Source of the DNA: an uncultured Gammaproteobacteria bacterium
Lineage (GTDB): Bacteria > Pseudomonadota > Gammaproteobacteria > Nitrosococcales > Methylophagaceae
Reading direction: 5' to 3'
NCBI GenBank assembly: GCA_913058195.1
Contig: CAJXPP010000088.1
Location: 1 to 8,115, forward strand
DNA length: 8,115 nt
In this document: one piece after another, positions 1 through 6,247 of the stretch
Position numbering within the stretch: the stretch's first letter is position 1
Layout of the letters: the number at the start of each line of letters is the position of its first letter
Made by a program: the position numbers and the translations under genes
The notes under the pieces: model-generated
What the model was told of the DNA's origin: nothing
The model's database searches: none
Seen by the model: the letters and a program-made list of their open reading frames with translations, nothing else

Positions 1-99
1 GTATCAGAAGGTATGGTGTTAGCTGCAGGTCCAGGTGGTAAAGATTTATTTATCTTAAACCCTGATGACGGTGCACAACCCGGAATGCGCGTTAAGTAA
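1..99 (+). CDS. metG: Methionyl-tRNA synthetase, C-terminal end (partial)
   Basis: Reading from base 1 in frame gives 32 residues and a TAA at 97-99. The segment contains EGMVLAAGPGGKDLFIL and ends NPDDGAQPGMRVK. This matches the last residues of the C-terminal, tRNA-binding-like (OB-fold, Trbp111-type) dimerisation domain of long bacterial MetG proteins such as that of E. coli. MetG charges tRNA-Met with methionine in the cytoplasm. The catalytic domain, the zinc knuckle and the KMSKS loop lie off the window to the left, so only the identity of the tail can be judged. A strong terminator begins 7 nt after the stop, so metG ends its transcription unit here. Confidence 0.9.
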   Translation, partial: VSEGMVLAAGPGGKDLFILNPDDGAQPGMRVK

Positions 100-105
100 A
101 CACGC

Positions 106-141
106 TACGGCTATTTATGATTATAAATAGCCGTATTCTTT
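106..141 (+). terminator. Strong intrinsic terminator of metG
   Basis: A perfect 13-bp inverted repeat, TACGGCTATTTAT at 106-118 and ATAAATAGCCGTA at 123-135, encloses a GATT loop and is followed by TTCTTT at 136-141. The GC-rich base of the stem and the short tetraloop make this a convincing rho-independent terminator for metG. On the opposite strand the stem is followed by only a short T-run, so it could stop the SirB2-like gene less efficiently. I see no other terminator between 142 and 255 for that gene. Confidence 0.9.
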
Positions 142-255
142 ACCTGTCGACAAGAATGCCGTGAAAGTGCCATTAAACAGATTAATCCTGCTGATTGAAG
201 CATTAAACGACTGCCAATTATCGTTAAACTATTCTGACCTTCATTAAAAATAAAC

Positions 256-699
256 CTAGCAAATTGCCACAAGCATAGACTGGCCCAAATCAATATAAGC
301 ATTAGTCGCTTCGCTAATGCCTTTTGATTTAAGATGGTCGGCAAAACCAAGTCGTGCACTCATTACGATCCAAAATACTGCACTAATTAAGCCTACAATT
401 CGCCATAGCGTTGACTTTGCCCACTTAAGTGCAAAAGTAATAGAGAGTACATACAGTACAAAACCAGCTAATTTAGATGATGCCCAACCATTCACGAATG
501 GGTACAAGTTAAGTGGATTAACTGCAACCAGATAAATAAAGGTGCAGATAAAGAAAGTATATAAAATATGCGGTCCAATCTTCAGTAATTTATTGTTGAC
601 CTTGTCAGACCCTTTCATCGTTAACACAAAGTTAATAATAAAAAAGATAAACGTAAGCGCAATTATGCTTAGGTGGGTGTGCTTAACTATCATGTACAT
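256..699 (-). CDS. SirB2-family integral membrane protein
   Basis: This is a 147-residue hydrophobic protein with four likely transmembrane helices at about residues 10-27, 43-61, 75-93 and 100-117. It opens MYMIVKHTHLSIIALTF, with the I-K-H-x-H-L pattern near the N-terminus that is typical of SirB2 (invasion gene expression up-regulator) proteins, and its length is normal for them. The family lies in the inner membrane and its biochemical role is unknown; the name comes from a Salmonella locus and does not show a role in virulence. The start at 699 is supported by AAGGA at 708-712, 8 nt upstream; the second ATG at 693 is 14 nt away and less likely. The gene converges on metG and appears to be monocistronic. 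The family call comes from sequence memory only. Confidence 0.75.
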   Translation of the reverse strand: MYMIVKHTHLSIIALTFIFFIINFVLTMKGSDKVNNKLLKIGPHILYTFFICTFIYLVAVNPLNLYPFVNGWASSKLAGFVLYVLSITFALKWAKSTLWRIVGLISAVFWIVMSARLGFADHLKSKGISEATNAYIDLGQSMLVAIC

Positions 700-892
700 A
701 TTATTGTTCCTTAGAATTCATTTTTTTATTTAATACTTAGACAGGCACTATATAGTTTGTTTAAGTCAGATAAAACCATATCTTTTGTGTTTTTTTGTTG
801 AATTAACTCAAAGGTACTTAACGCACTCTTAATAATCAGGTTCAAATAGTCGCACTTACAATGGTAATAAAACTGAAAAAACTAGCGTAAGT

Positions 893-917
893 TGGCCTTC
901 TTAATCTAATAAGGCCA
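893..917. repeat. Perfect 7-bp inverted repeat (hairpin)
   Basis: TGGCCTT at 893-899 and AAGGCCA at 911-917 flank an 11-nt AT-rich loop. Neither side has a T-run directly after the stem; on the - strand a T-rich stretch comes only about 9 nt later. It is therefore a poor intrinsic terminator. It could be a protein-binding site, a processed RNA end or a remnant terminator. Confidence 0.4.
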
Positions 918-1073
918 GTTCATTATATTCACTTTATTTTCTGCAACGGCCTTGCCTAGCATTACATAAGGTGAATGGCATTCAAGCTATGATGTGATGT
1001 AGCTGTTGTTTTAAGCTAAAATAAAATCACCCTCTAAGTGACTGCGCATCGAATGTAAAATTGTAAGGTGACG

Positions 1074-1145
1074 ATGTATTTATTGTCTTGGTTTAACTTC
1101 TTAGAAGTTTTCTGTCAATCACCCGATAAAAAACACTTCAGTTGA
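1074..1145 (+). CDS. Possible 23-residue small ORF (doubtful)
   Basis: An ATG at 1074 is preceded by TAAGGTG at 1064-1070, with the AGG core 5 nt from the start, a better ribosome binding site than that of the annotated gene downstream. The frame reads MYLLSWFNFLEVF, continues to SPDKKHFS and stops with TGA at 1143-1145. It has a hydrophobic N-terminal half and a polar tail. It ends 63 nt before the VC0807-like gene, so it could be a leader peptide. I recognise no family, and an ORF this short can occur by chance. The AACTTC/GAAGTT palindrome lies inside it. Confidence 0.18.
   Translation: MYLLSWFNFLEVFCQSPDKKHFS
1095..1109. repeat. Palindrome AACTTC-TTA-GAAGTT
   Basis: Two perfect 6-bp arms surround a 3-nt centre, about 100 bp upstream of the VC0807-like start. 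The size and spacing suit a dimeric repressor operator or a small hairpin. It is followed by TTTCTG, which is too short a T-run for a confident terminator. I recognise no known regulator consensus. Confidence 0.3.
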
Positions 1146-1170
1146 TATTAATCAGGTGAGCAGTCATCAT

Positions 1171-1179
1171 TGGTATAAC
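1171..1179 (+). promoter_or_regulatory. Candidate extended -10 promoter of the VC0807-like gene
   Basis: TGG followed by TATAAC (1171-1179) matches an extended -10 element (TGnTATAAT) with one mismatch. No good -35 box lies 16-18 nt upstream, which extended -10 promoters can tolerate. Transcription would start near 1186 and give a leader of roughly 23 nt before the ATG at 1209. It is one candidate among several AT-rich possibilities. Confidence 0.3.
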
Positions 1180-1208
1180 TATTCGAACTTAGTTGAAATA
1201 ATAAAACA

Positions 1209-1913
1209 ATGAATAATGCTCCTACACATAAACCCCGTCCAATAATTGACCTTTTACTTAGCATCGTTTTACCTTCTTTTATTCTAATGAAATTAAGTGG
1301 TGAAGATGATCTGGGTGCCAGTGGTGCCTTGATTGTTGCCCTTGCTTTTCCTCTTGGCTGGGGGCTTTTTGAGTTAATAAAATATAGAAAATTCAATTTT
1401 ATTGCTTTGTTAGGTTTGGTCAGTGTTTTACTGACAGGTAGTATTGGTTTATTTGAGCTAGATACTAAATGGTTAGCTATTAAAGAAGCGGCTATTCCTG
1501 CTGTGATAGGTATTGCCGTTTTAGTCTCTACTTTTACACCCTATCCCTTAGTGAAAACACTGCTCTTTAATCCTGCTGTTATGAATGTTAAAAAAATTAA
1601 ACAGCAGTTAAAACAGCATAATAGTACTGATGTATTTGATAGCCGCTTAATGAAGGCAACTTACCTTATTGCTGGCTCCTTTGCCTTTTCAGCAACAATG
1701 AATTACATACTTGCCAAATGGATTGTAACCAGCGCTGCTGGAACATCTGAGTTTAATGAAGAACTTGGTCAATTGACTTTATATAGTTATCCGGTGATTG
1801 CGCTTCCATCCATGGTGATGATGTTAGGCATATTTTACTATTTATGGCGTGCAATTCATGATCTTACCGGACTTGAACTAGATGAAATTCTAGCCCCCAA
1901 AGTAGCAAAATAA
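1209..1913 (+). CDS. VC0807-like integral membrane protein of unknown function
   Basis: This 234-residue protein has about six transmembrane segments, near residues 11-29, 37-57, 62-83, 92-108, 150-170 and 192-213. A charged cytoplasmic-type stretch at 113-148 separates the first four from the last two. The pattern LSIVLPSFILMKLSG, then ALIVALAFPLGWGLFELI, then LGLVSVLLTGSIGLFELD resembles what is annotated as the VC0807 family in marine gammaproteobacteria, from memory. That family has no known biochemical function; a transporter or membrane scaffold would be guesswork. The start lacks a clear Shine-Dalgarno sequence (only AT-rich bases precede it), but no later Met would keep the first helix intact. 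It is followed 146 nt later by the peroxiredoxin gene in the same direction, which is too far to assume an operon. Confidence 0.7.
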   Translation: MNNAPTHKPRPIIDLLLSIVLPSFILMKLSGEDDLGASGALIVALAFPLGWGLFELIKYRKFNFIALLGLVSVLLTGSIGLFELDTKWLAIKEAAIPAVIGIAVLVSTFTPYPLVKTLLFNPAVMNVKKIKQQLKQHNSTDVFDSRLMKATYLIAGSFAFSATMNYILAKWIVTSAAGTSEFNEELGQLTLYSYPVIALPSMVMMLGIFYYLWRAIHDLTGLELDEILAPKVAK

Positions 1914-2059
1914 TAAGTTGGTTTAATTAGCGCTTAAGAAAGCGAATACGACAATATGGCAAGTAGCGTTAACGATGATAATCCCATCGGCATAATTTGC
2001 GTTTACTTAGCTATTTAAAATAACATACCCAAAATACACTCCTCTTTAACAAGGTAACT

Positions 2060-2599
2060 ATGATGAAAACAACGTCAAAAATAGTTTGTACTCTATTAGC
2101 GGTATTCACTAGCTTTAGTGTGTTGGCAACTGACTTGAAAGTTGGTGATCAAGCACCAAACTTTAAATTACAAGCAACCAATGGTGACTATTACCAACTG
2201 ACTGATTACAACGGTAAACAAGTCGTGGTTTTAGCTTGGTACCCAATGGCTAATACTCGAGGGTGTACTTTTGAATGTAAATCATTGATAGAAAAGGGCC
2301 ATTTAATTAGAGAATACAATACGATCTATTTTATGGCCAGTGTTGATCCTTTAGATGACAACAGAGACTTTGCCAAGAAAACAGGGGCCGACTTTCCCAT
2401 GTTAAGTGACCCATCTAAACAAACAGCTAAGGCATATGATGTGTTGAATATTATGCGAGTCGCAAGCCGAGTTACTTTTTATATATCTAAAGAAGGGAAA
2501 ATATTAAAAATAGATGATGATATCAACCCGAAAACTGCTGCCGAAGATATAGTAAAACACCTAAAAGAACTTAATGTAGAGCCTAACTTATCTAAATAA
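2060..2599 (+). CDS. Exported PrxQ/BCP-like peroxiredoxin (AhpC/TSA family)
   Basis: This 179-residue thioredoxin-fold peroxidase should reduce H2O2 or organic hydroperoxides with thiol electrons. An N-terminal signal peptide (basic MMKTTSK, a hydrophobic core, likely cleavage after VLA at residue 23) points to the periplasm. The mature protein opens with the family's VGDQAPNFKL. The catalytic motif PxxxTxxC is intact: P62, T66 and peroxidatic C69. The conserved active-site Arg is probably R137 in ASRVTFYI. A second cysteine, C73, gives a CxxxC arrangement; E. coli BCP has CxxxxC, so the resolving geometry may differ, or C73 may not resolve. AAGG at 2051-2054 lies 5 nt before the first ATG and 8 nt before a second ATG at 2063, so either start may be used. 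No terminator with a T-run follows. Confidence 0.88.
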   Translation: MMKTTSKIVCTLLAVFTSFSVLATDLKVGDQAPNFKLQATNGDYYQLTDYNGKQVVVLAWYPMANTRGCTFECKSLIEKGHLIREYNTIYFMASVDPLDDNRDFAKKTGADFPMLSDPSKQTAKAYDVLNIMRVASRVTFYISKEGKILKIDDDINPKTAAEDIVKHLKELNVEPNLSK

Positions 2600-2709
2600 A
2601 GGACGTATTTTATACAAAGCTTACTTAGTTAGTTGTTATTTCTAAATCATCGCCCATTACACTCTTTTCAGTGCCATAAAGAAGGTATCTAAAAATAGGA
2701 ACTTATTCG

Positions 2710-2842
2710 AGCTCCTGAGCTTGGCAGCAAAGCGATATCTAATACATCTATCCTAGACTTAATATAAAGTTTCTCGTGCATTCAAATTGAGGTCTAAGAC
2801 TTGAATCGAATCTGCTCGACTTCAAAGTCGATGGGGTTCGAG
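2710..2842. repeat. Cluster of nested inverted repeats between convergent genes
   Basis: In the 259-bp gap between the peroxiredoxin and the cyclic-di-GMP gene I see several inverted repeats: AGCTC/GAGCT (2710-2714/2717-2721), ATTCAA/TTGAAT (2780-2785/2801-2806) enclosing GTC-TAA-GAC, and TCGAC/GTCGA (2816-2820/2827-2831) with a TTCAAA loop. CTCGA at 2815-2819 could instead pair with TCGAG at 2838-2842. None has a T-run after it on either strand, so these are not ordinary intrinsic terminators. The arrangement resembles the REP-like or degraded mobile repeats often found between convergent genes, but I cannot show other copies here. Confidence 0.35.
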
Positions 2843-2858
2843 TAATCCTATAGTTTAT

Positions 2859-5210
2859 TTAGACTTGCCAACTAACGTCAGGCTTCCAGTCACGGACCCA
2901 GGCAGGAATATCATCTGCAGGCATGGGCCTAGCTATGCCATAACCTTGTGCTAATTCACAGCCTAGTTTCAATAATGCAGTACCATGCTCAATAGTTTCA
3001 ACACCCTCAGCAATTACGTCACGTTTAAATGATTTAGCTAAGCCTATAACACCTTCAACAATCGCTAAATCATCAGGGTCAATAAGCATGTCACGTACAA
3101 AGCTTTGGTCAATCTTGATTAAGCTAGCTGGTAGGCGTCTAAGGTAAGTAAGTGAGGAATAACCTGTGCCAAAGTCATCTAGAGCAAAGTTCACTCCCAG
3201 AGCCATACAGGCATTCATTGTTGCCGAAATATGCGCCACGTCATCTAATGCACTTGTTTCCAGTACCTCTAGTTCTAAATAGCGGGGGTCAACATCAGGG
3301 TGGGCTTCTAGTAATGTGATGAGCCCTTCCGTAAAGTCAGACTGCTGTAATTGTGTTGCAGCAATATTAACACTTGTGCTGACAGGGAGATTGAGCCCCA
3401 TCTCTTGCCATTGACTGATTTGGATCAGTGCGGTGTCAATAACCCATTCACCTATTTCAATCATCATGGTGTGATTTTCAATGATAGGAAGGAACTCGAT
3501 TGGATTTAATAGACCTCGCTGTGGATGTTGCCAGCGAATAAGCGCTTCAACGCCTATCACCATTCCTGTTCGCATATTAATCTTAGGCTGATAATAAAGT
3601 ACAAATTGCTGCTTATCTAATGCGATGCGGATCTCCGCTAGATTTTCTCGTTGCTCTTTAACAGCGTCATCTTGAGTGGCATCAAATATGTGGTAGCGGT
3701 TTTTGCCCAATTCTTTAGCCACATACATAGCCTGATCTGCATGACGTAGGAGCTGGTCGGTATCCACATTGTCTTGCGGGTATAGGGTAACACCAATACT
3801 AGCTGATACATTTAACACTACATCACCCACTGTGACAGGTTTAGATGCTGCCAATAGAAACCGCTCTAATACAGGCTTACAATCTTCGGCTTTATCTAAA
3901 CCTGTCAACACCGAGACAAACTCATCACCACCAAAGCGGGCTAGGGTATCACTTTCACGTAACACCTTTTGCAGCCGCGCTGAAAGTGTAATCAGAAGCT
4001 TATCACCCACATCATGGCCATGAGTATCATTGACGTACTTAAAGCCATCTAAATCTAGAAATAACACAGCAGCTACGTGACCATGACGTTTGCTTTGCAA
4101 TAAGGCTTGAGAAAGCCGGTCAGAAAATAATGTTCGATTAGGTAATTTAGTGAGTAAATCTGAATGAGCGACAAGCTCTAAGTGCTCATTCCTTACAAGT
4201 CTGTCTCGTCCATGCATTATTAGCCATAATATCACTCCAAATAGGACGCTCATAATAGAGCCCGTAATCAAAACTAACCAAGAATCAATAACATCAACGC
4301 TCCGGTAAAAATTGGGTAGCGCAGTAATATTGACAGTCCATACATGCCCAGCAATTTCTATGCTATGTCTTGATTGAAGTGCTTCGACGCTTCTATTTGA
4401 ATGTGATGAAATAGAGATGTGATTCTTATACATTCTTGAACCCTGATTAGACTCAAGCCCATCAAATATTTCAACGCCAATATCTTTTGAATAATCTCCA
4501 TGCACCTCTTGCATCAAGTCATCCATTCTATATGGCGAGTAAACCCACCCTTGGATATTAGCTTGCCGATTTTGCAGTGTATTGACAGCGCTGCCATTGG
4601 TATAAACGGGAAGATAAATCAAAAAACCTGCCTGTTCTTTTTCACCAGATTCTTGAACTAAGCGAACTTTTCCTGACATTGCAGGTTTACCACTATCACG
4701 AGCTCGCTGCATTGCCTTTCTTCGAATATCATTTGAATACATATCGTATCCAAAAGCGCGAAAGTTACGTTCGTCAAGTGGTTCAAGATATATGATTGAA
4801 GTATAGAATTCTCGTTGTCCTCCTGGCTTTATCTCATATCCTGCATAACGCTTTTGCCTAATTGATTCTATATGAGCTTTTTTTTGACCTGGAGGAATTA
4901 CAAGTGAAAATCCTACTCCTTGAATACCTGGGAAGTTACTTTCTATCCTTAGTGAGGCAACATAACTTCTAAATTCATCATGAGTTACGCTCCTAGACGC
5001 CTTAAATAAGCCACGAGTACCTTCCAATACTTGTTGGGAAGTAACCATTTTATGTTCAATTTTACTAAGAGATTCCTGAACTCGAAAGTTGAACTGTTCT
5101 TGGTATTTAATAGAAGCTGATTTATCAATTTCCTTCCAGATCCCTACTGTAATAATAAGCAATACCAATACAACTGCCAGCGGAAGAATCTTAAGCGAGC
5201 TTATGCCCAT
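2859..5210 (-). CDS. CHASE-GGDEF-EAL membrane cyclic-di-GMP synthase/phosphodiesterase
   Basis: This 783-residue inner-membrane sensor makes and/or degrades cyclic di-GMP. In order it has a transmembrane helix (7-25), a periplasmic CHASE sensor domain (about 70-290, with the typical FPGIQGVGFS and FGYDMYSNDIRRKAM segments), a second helix (309-332), GGDEF (about 345-505) and EAL (about 520-770). The GGDEF motif is intact at 427-431, with the product-inhibition I-site RESD at 418-421, five residues upstream as expected. EAL residues also look intact: E555-A-L, N615, D678-D679 in DDFGTG, K699 and E735 in EGVET. Both activities are therefore possible; which dominates cannot be read from sequence. 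The ligand of CHASE is unknown; in other proteins CHASE binds small molecules such as cytokinins. The start at 5210 has no evident Shine-Dalgarno sequence, but the next Met (residue 54) would remove the first helix. The gene is divergent from AOX. Confidence 0.95.
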   Translation of the reverse strand: MGISSLKILPLAVVLVLLIITVGIWKEIDKSASIKYQEQFNFRVQESLSKIEHKMVTSQQVLEGTRGLFKASRSVTHDEFRSYVASLRIESNFPGIQGVGFSLVIPPGQKKAHIESIRQKRYAGYEIKPGGQREFYTSIIYLEPLDERNFRAFGYDMYSNDIRRKAMQRARDSGKPAMSGKVRLVQESGEKEQAGFLIYLPVYTNGSAVNTLQNRQANIQGWVYSPYRMDDLMQEVHGDYSKDIGVEIFDGLESNQGSRMYKNHISISSHSNRSVEALQSRHSIEIAGHVWTVNITALPNFYRSVDVIDSWLVLITGSIMSVLFGVILWLIMHGRDRLVRNEHLELVAHSDLLTKLPNRTLFSDRLSQALLQSKRHGHVAAVLFLDLDGFKYVNDTHGHDVGDKLLITLSARLQKVLRESDTLARFGGDEFVSVLTGLDKAEDCKPVLERFLLAASKPVTVGDVVLNVSASIGVTLYPQDNVDTDQLLRHADQAMYVAKELGKNRYHIFDATQDDAVKEQRENLAEIRIALDKQQFVLYYQPKINMRTGMVIGVEALIRWQHPQRGLLNPIEFLPIIENHTMMIEIGEWVIDTALIQISQWQEMGLNLPVSTSVNIAATQLQQSDFTEGLITLLEAHPDVDPRYLELEVLETSALDDVAHISATMNACMALGVNFALDDFGTGYSSLTYLRRLPASLIKIDQSFVRDMLIDPDDLAIVEGVIGLAKSFKRDVIAEGVETIEHGTALLKLGCELAQGYGIARPMPADDIPAWVRDWKPDVSWQV

Positions 5211-5247
5211 AAGTGAGGTACTGCTTTAAGTGTGAGTGGCATGCTTA

Positions 5248-5275
5248 ACTATACTAGATGAACAACCTATATCAA
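5248..5275 (-). promoter_or_regulatory. Sigma70-like promoter of the CHASE-GGDEF-EAL gene
   Basis: On the - strand, TTGATA (5270-5275) and TATAGT (5248-5253) each match the sigma70 consensus at five of six positions, with a 16-nt spacer. Transcription would begin near 5241 and leave a leader of about 30 nt before the ATG at 5210. This is a good match in a short intergenic region, though not tested. Confidence 0.55.
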
Positions 5276-5327
5276 TCAAGCAGCATAATTTTAATGCGAC
5301 AGATTACAAGAAGTAATAATAAGAGGC

Positions 5328-5356
5328 TCGATATAAGGCTTTAAATAAATTATAAT
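5328..5356 (+). promoter_or_regulatory. Sigma70-like promoter of the alternative oxidase gene
   Basis: A perfect -10 box TATAAT at 5351-5356 is preceded at 17 nt by TCGATA (5328-5333), a four-of-six match to the -35 box. Transcription would start near 5363, giving a leader of about 88 nt to the preferred ATG at 5451. The weak -35 with a perfect -10 fits a regulated or activator-assisted promoter. It lies about 50 bp from the divergent - strand promoter, so a regulator bound between them could affect both genes. Confidence 0.5.
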
Positions 5357-5383
5357 TGTTATGATGATAGAAATTAAATTACA

Positions 5384-5401
5384 ACAGTTCTGAACTACTG
5401 T
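5384..5401 (+). promoter_or_regulatory. Nested palindrome in the AOX leader, candidate operator
   Basis: AGTTC-T-GAACT (5386-5396) is a perfect 11-bp palindrome, and ACAGT (5384-5388) with ACTGT (5397-5401) forms a second, overlapping pair. The site lies about 21-38 nt downstream of the predicted AOX start point, where a bound repressor could block elongation. As RNA it could also form a small hairpin. It does not match the NsrR sites that I know control AOX in Vibrio fischeri, nor a LexA box (which is CTG-N10-CAG). The regulator is unknown. Confidence 0.4.
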
Positions 5402-5450
5402 TTATAAGTATATGTCTAGTTGTCACTGTTCTTTTATTTGGATTATTACA

Positions 5451-6077
5451 ATGCCAGAATCACAAGCACTTGATAGACACCATACCCCTACTTGTCTATC
5501 AGATCGAATAGCTTACAGAGTCGTAAAGTTTATGCGTTTTTTTGCCGATGCATTTTTTTCAGGGCGATATGGTCATCGTGCTGTTGTTTTAGAAACGGTT
5601 GCAGCTGTTCCTGGAATGGTGGGAGGCGCCTTACAACATTTACGCTCACTACGACGCTTGGAAAATGATCATGGTTGGATCCACACCCTACTAGAAGAAG
5701 CAGAAAATGAGCGTATGCATTTACTAACGTTTATTGAAATAGCTAAACCGAGTAAGTTCGAAAGATTACTTATTGTGTTGGCCCAAGGCATTTTTTATAA
5801 CGCATTTTTTATCCTATATCTGTGTTCATCAAGAATTGCTCACCGTATTGTCGGCTACCTTGAAGAAGAAGCAGTTTATAGCTACACAGAATATTTAAAT
5901 GGGGTTGATAGTGGAAAATATGAAAATATTCCTGCACCTCAAATAGCCATCGATTATTGGAATTTAGCCAGTGATGCTAAGTTACGCGATGTAATCTTAG
6001 TAGTCAGGGATGATGAAGCTAGCCACCGAAATGTCAATCATGACTTTGCAAACACGCTTGAAGAGTTACCTAAATAA
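5451..6077 (+). CDS. aox: Alternative oxidase (cyanide-insensitive ubiquinol oxidase)
   Basis: This 208-residue di-iron membrane protein oxidises ubiquinol and reduces O2 to water without pumping protons, bypassing the cytochrome bc1 complex and haem-copper oxidases. The diagnostic motifs appear in order: LETVAAVPGMVGG (ligand E48), ENERMHL (E87, H90), LEEEAVYSYTEYL (a ligand glutamate in 138-140) and DDEASHRNVNH (E189, H192). All six expected iron ligands are present. The protein sits monotopically on the inner membrane, through the hydrophobic stretches around 50-62 and 105-125. An ATG at 5412 in the same frame would add 13 residues, but it has no ribosome binding site and its extension looks unlike AOX N-termini. 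I prefer the ATG at 5451, although its own site is weak (TGGA 8 nt upstream). Bacterial AOX is known in some marine gammaproteobacteria, where it can be induced by nitric oxide. Confidence 0.95.
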   Translation: MPESQALDRHHTPTCLSDRIAYRVVKFMRFFADAFFSGRYGHRAVVLETVAAVPGMVGGALQHLRSLRRLENDHGWIHTLLEEAENERMHLLTFIEIAKPSKFERLLIVLAQGIFYNAFFILYLCSSRIAHRIVGYLEEEAVYSYTEYLNGVDSGKYENIPAPQIAIDYWNLASDAKLRDVILVVRDDEASHRNVNHDFANTLEELPK

Positions 6078-6192
6078 TAATCAAGTAAGGGCTGACTCGA
6101 ATGCCATGCTTAGCCTAGTACCAATAAAAACTAGATCTTAATCGTTGTATTTATAATTAATAGTACACTTTGTTAAATCTATAAGCTGCTTA

Positions 6193-6226
6193 AACAAAAA
6201 AGCCACTGAGAAAAATCACAGTGGCT
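6193..6226 (-). terminator. Intrinsic terminator of the Spondin_N gene
   Basis: AGCCACTG at 6201-6208 and CAGTGGCT at 6219-6226 form a perfect 8-bp stem with a 10-nt A-rich loop. Read on the - strand the stem is followed by TTTTTGTTT (6193-6200 and one base beyond), the T-run of a rho-independent terminator, about 20 nt after the Spondin_N stop. On the + strand no T-run follows, so it is unlikely to end AOX transcripts as efficiently. Confidence 0.85.
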
Positions 6227-6247
6227 CTTCGGTTTAGAAAATTAAAC

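Larger units (their letters stand above)
734..1208. other. AT-rich intergenic region with no convincing gene
   Basis: This 475-bp gap separates the divergently transcribed SirB2-like and VC0807-like genes, so it should hold both of their promoters. I see no conserved protein in either strand. It contains two clear hairpins (893-917 and 1095-1109), one short ORF with a good ribosome binding site (1074-1145) and a possible extended -10 promoter near its right end. All are listed separately. I could not find a convincing -35/-10 pair for the - strand gene. Confidence 0.5.

Noticed and set aside
111..359. An 82-codon - strand ORF overlapping the SirB2-like gene
   Set aside because: It overlaps the better-supported frame by about 100 bp, begins inside it without a ribosome binding site, runs into the metG terminator and resembles no family I know.
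2811..2850. tRNA-like fragment with a possible TCA (selenocysteine-type) anticodon loop and a GGTTCGA T-loop
   Set aside because: The supposed anticodon loop has six, not seven, bases on the best stem, the T-stem does not pair, and there is no acceptor or D-arm.
3769..4023. An 84-codon + strand ORF inside the cyclic-di-GMP gene
   Set aside because: It is antisense to the intact GGDEF domain and has low-complexity Ser/Thr/Arg content typical of a shadow frame.
5384..5401. LexA (SOS) box upstream of AOX
   Set aside because: The arms read ACAG...CTGT, the inverse of the CTG...CAG orientation of gammaproteobacterial LexA boxes.
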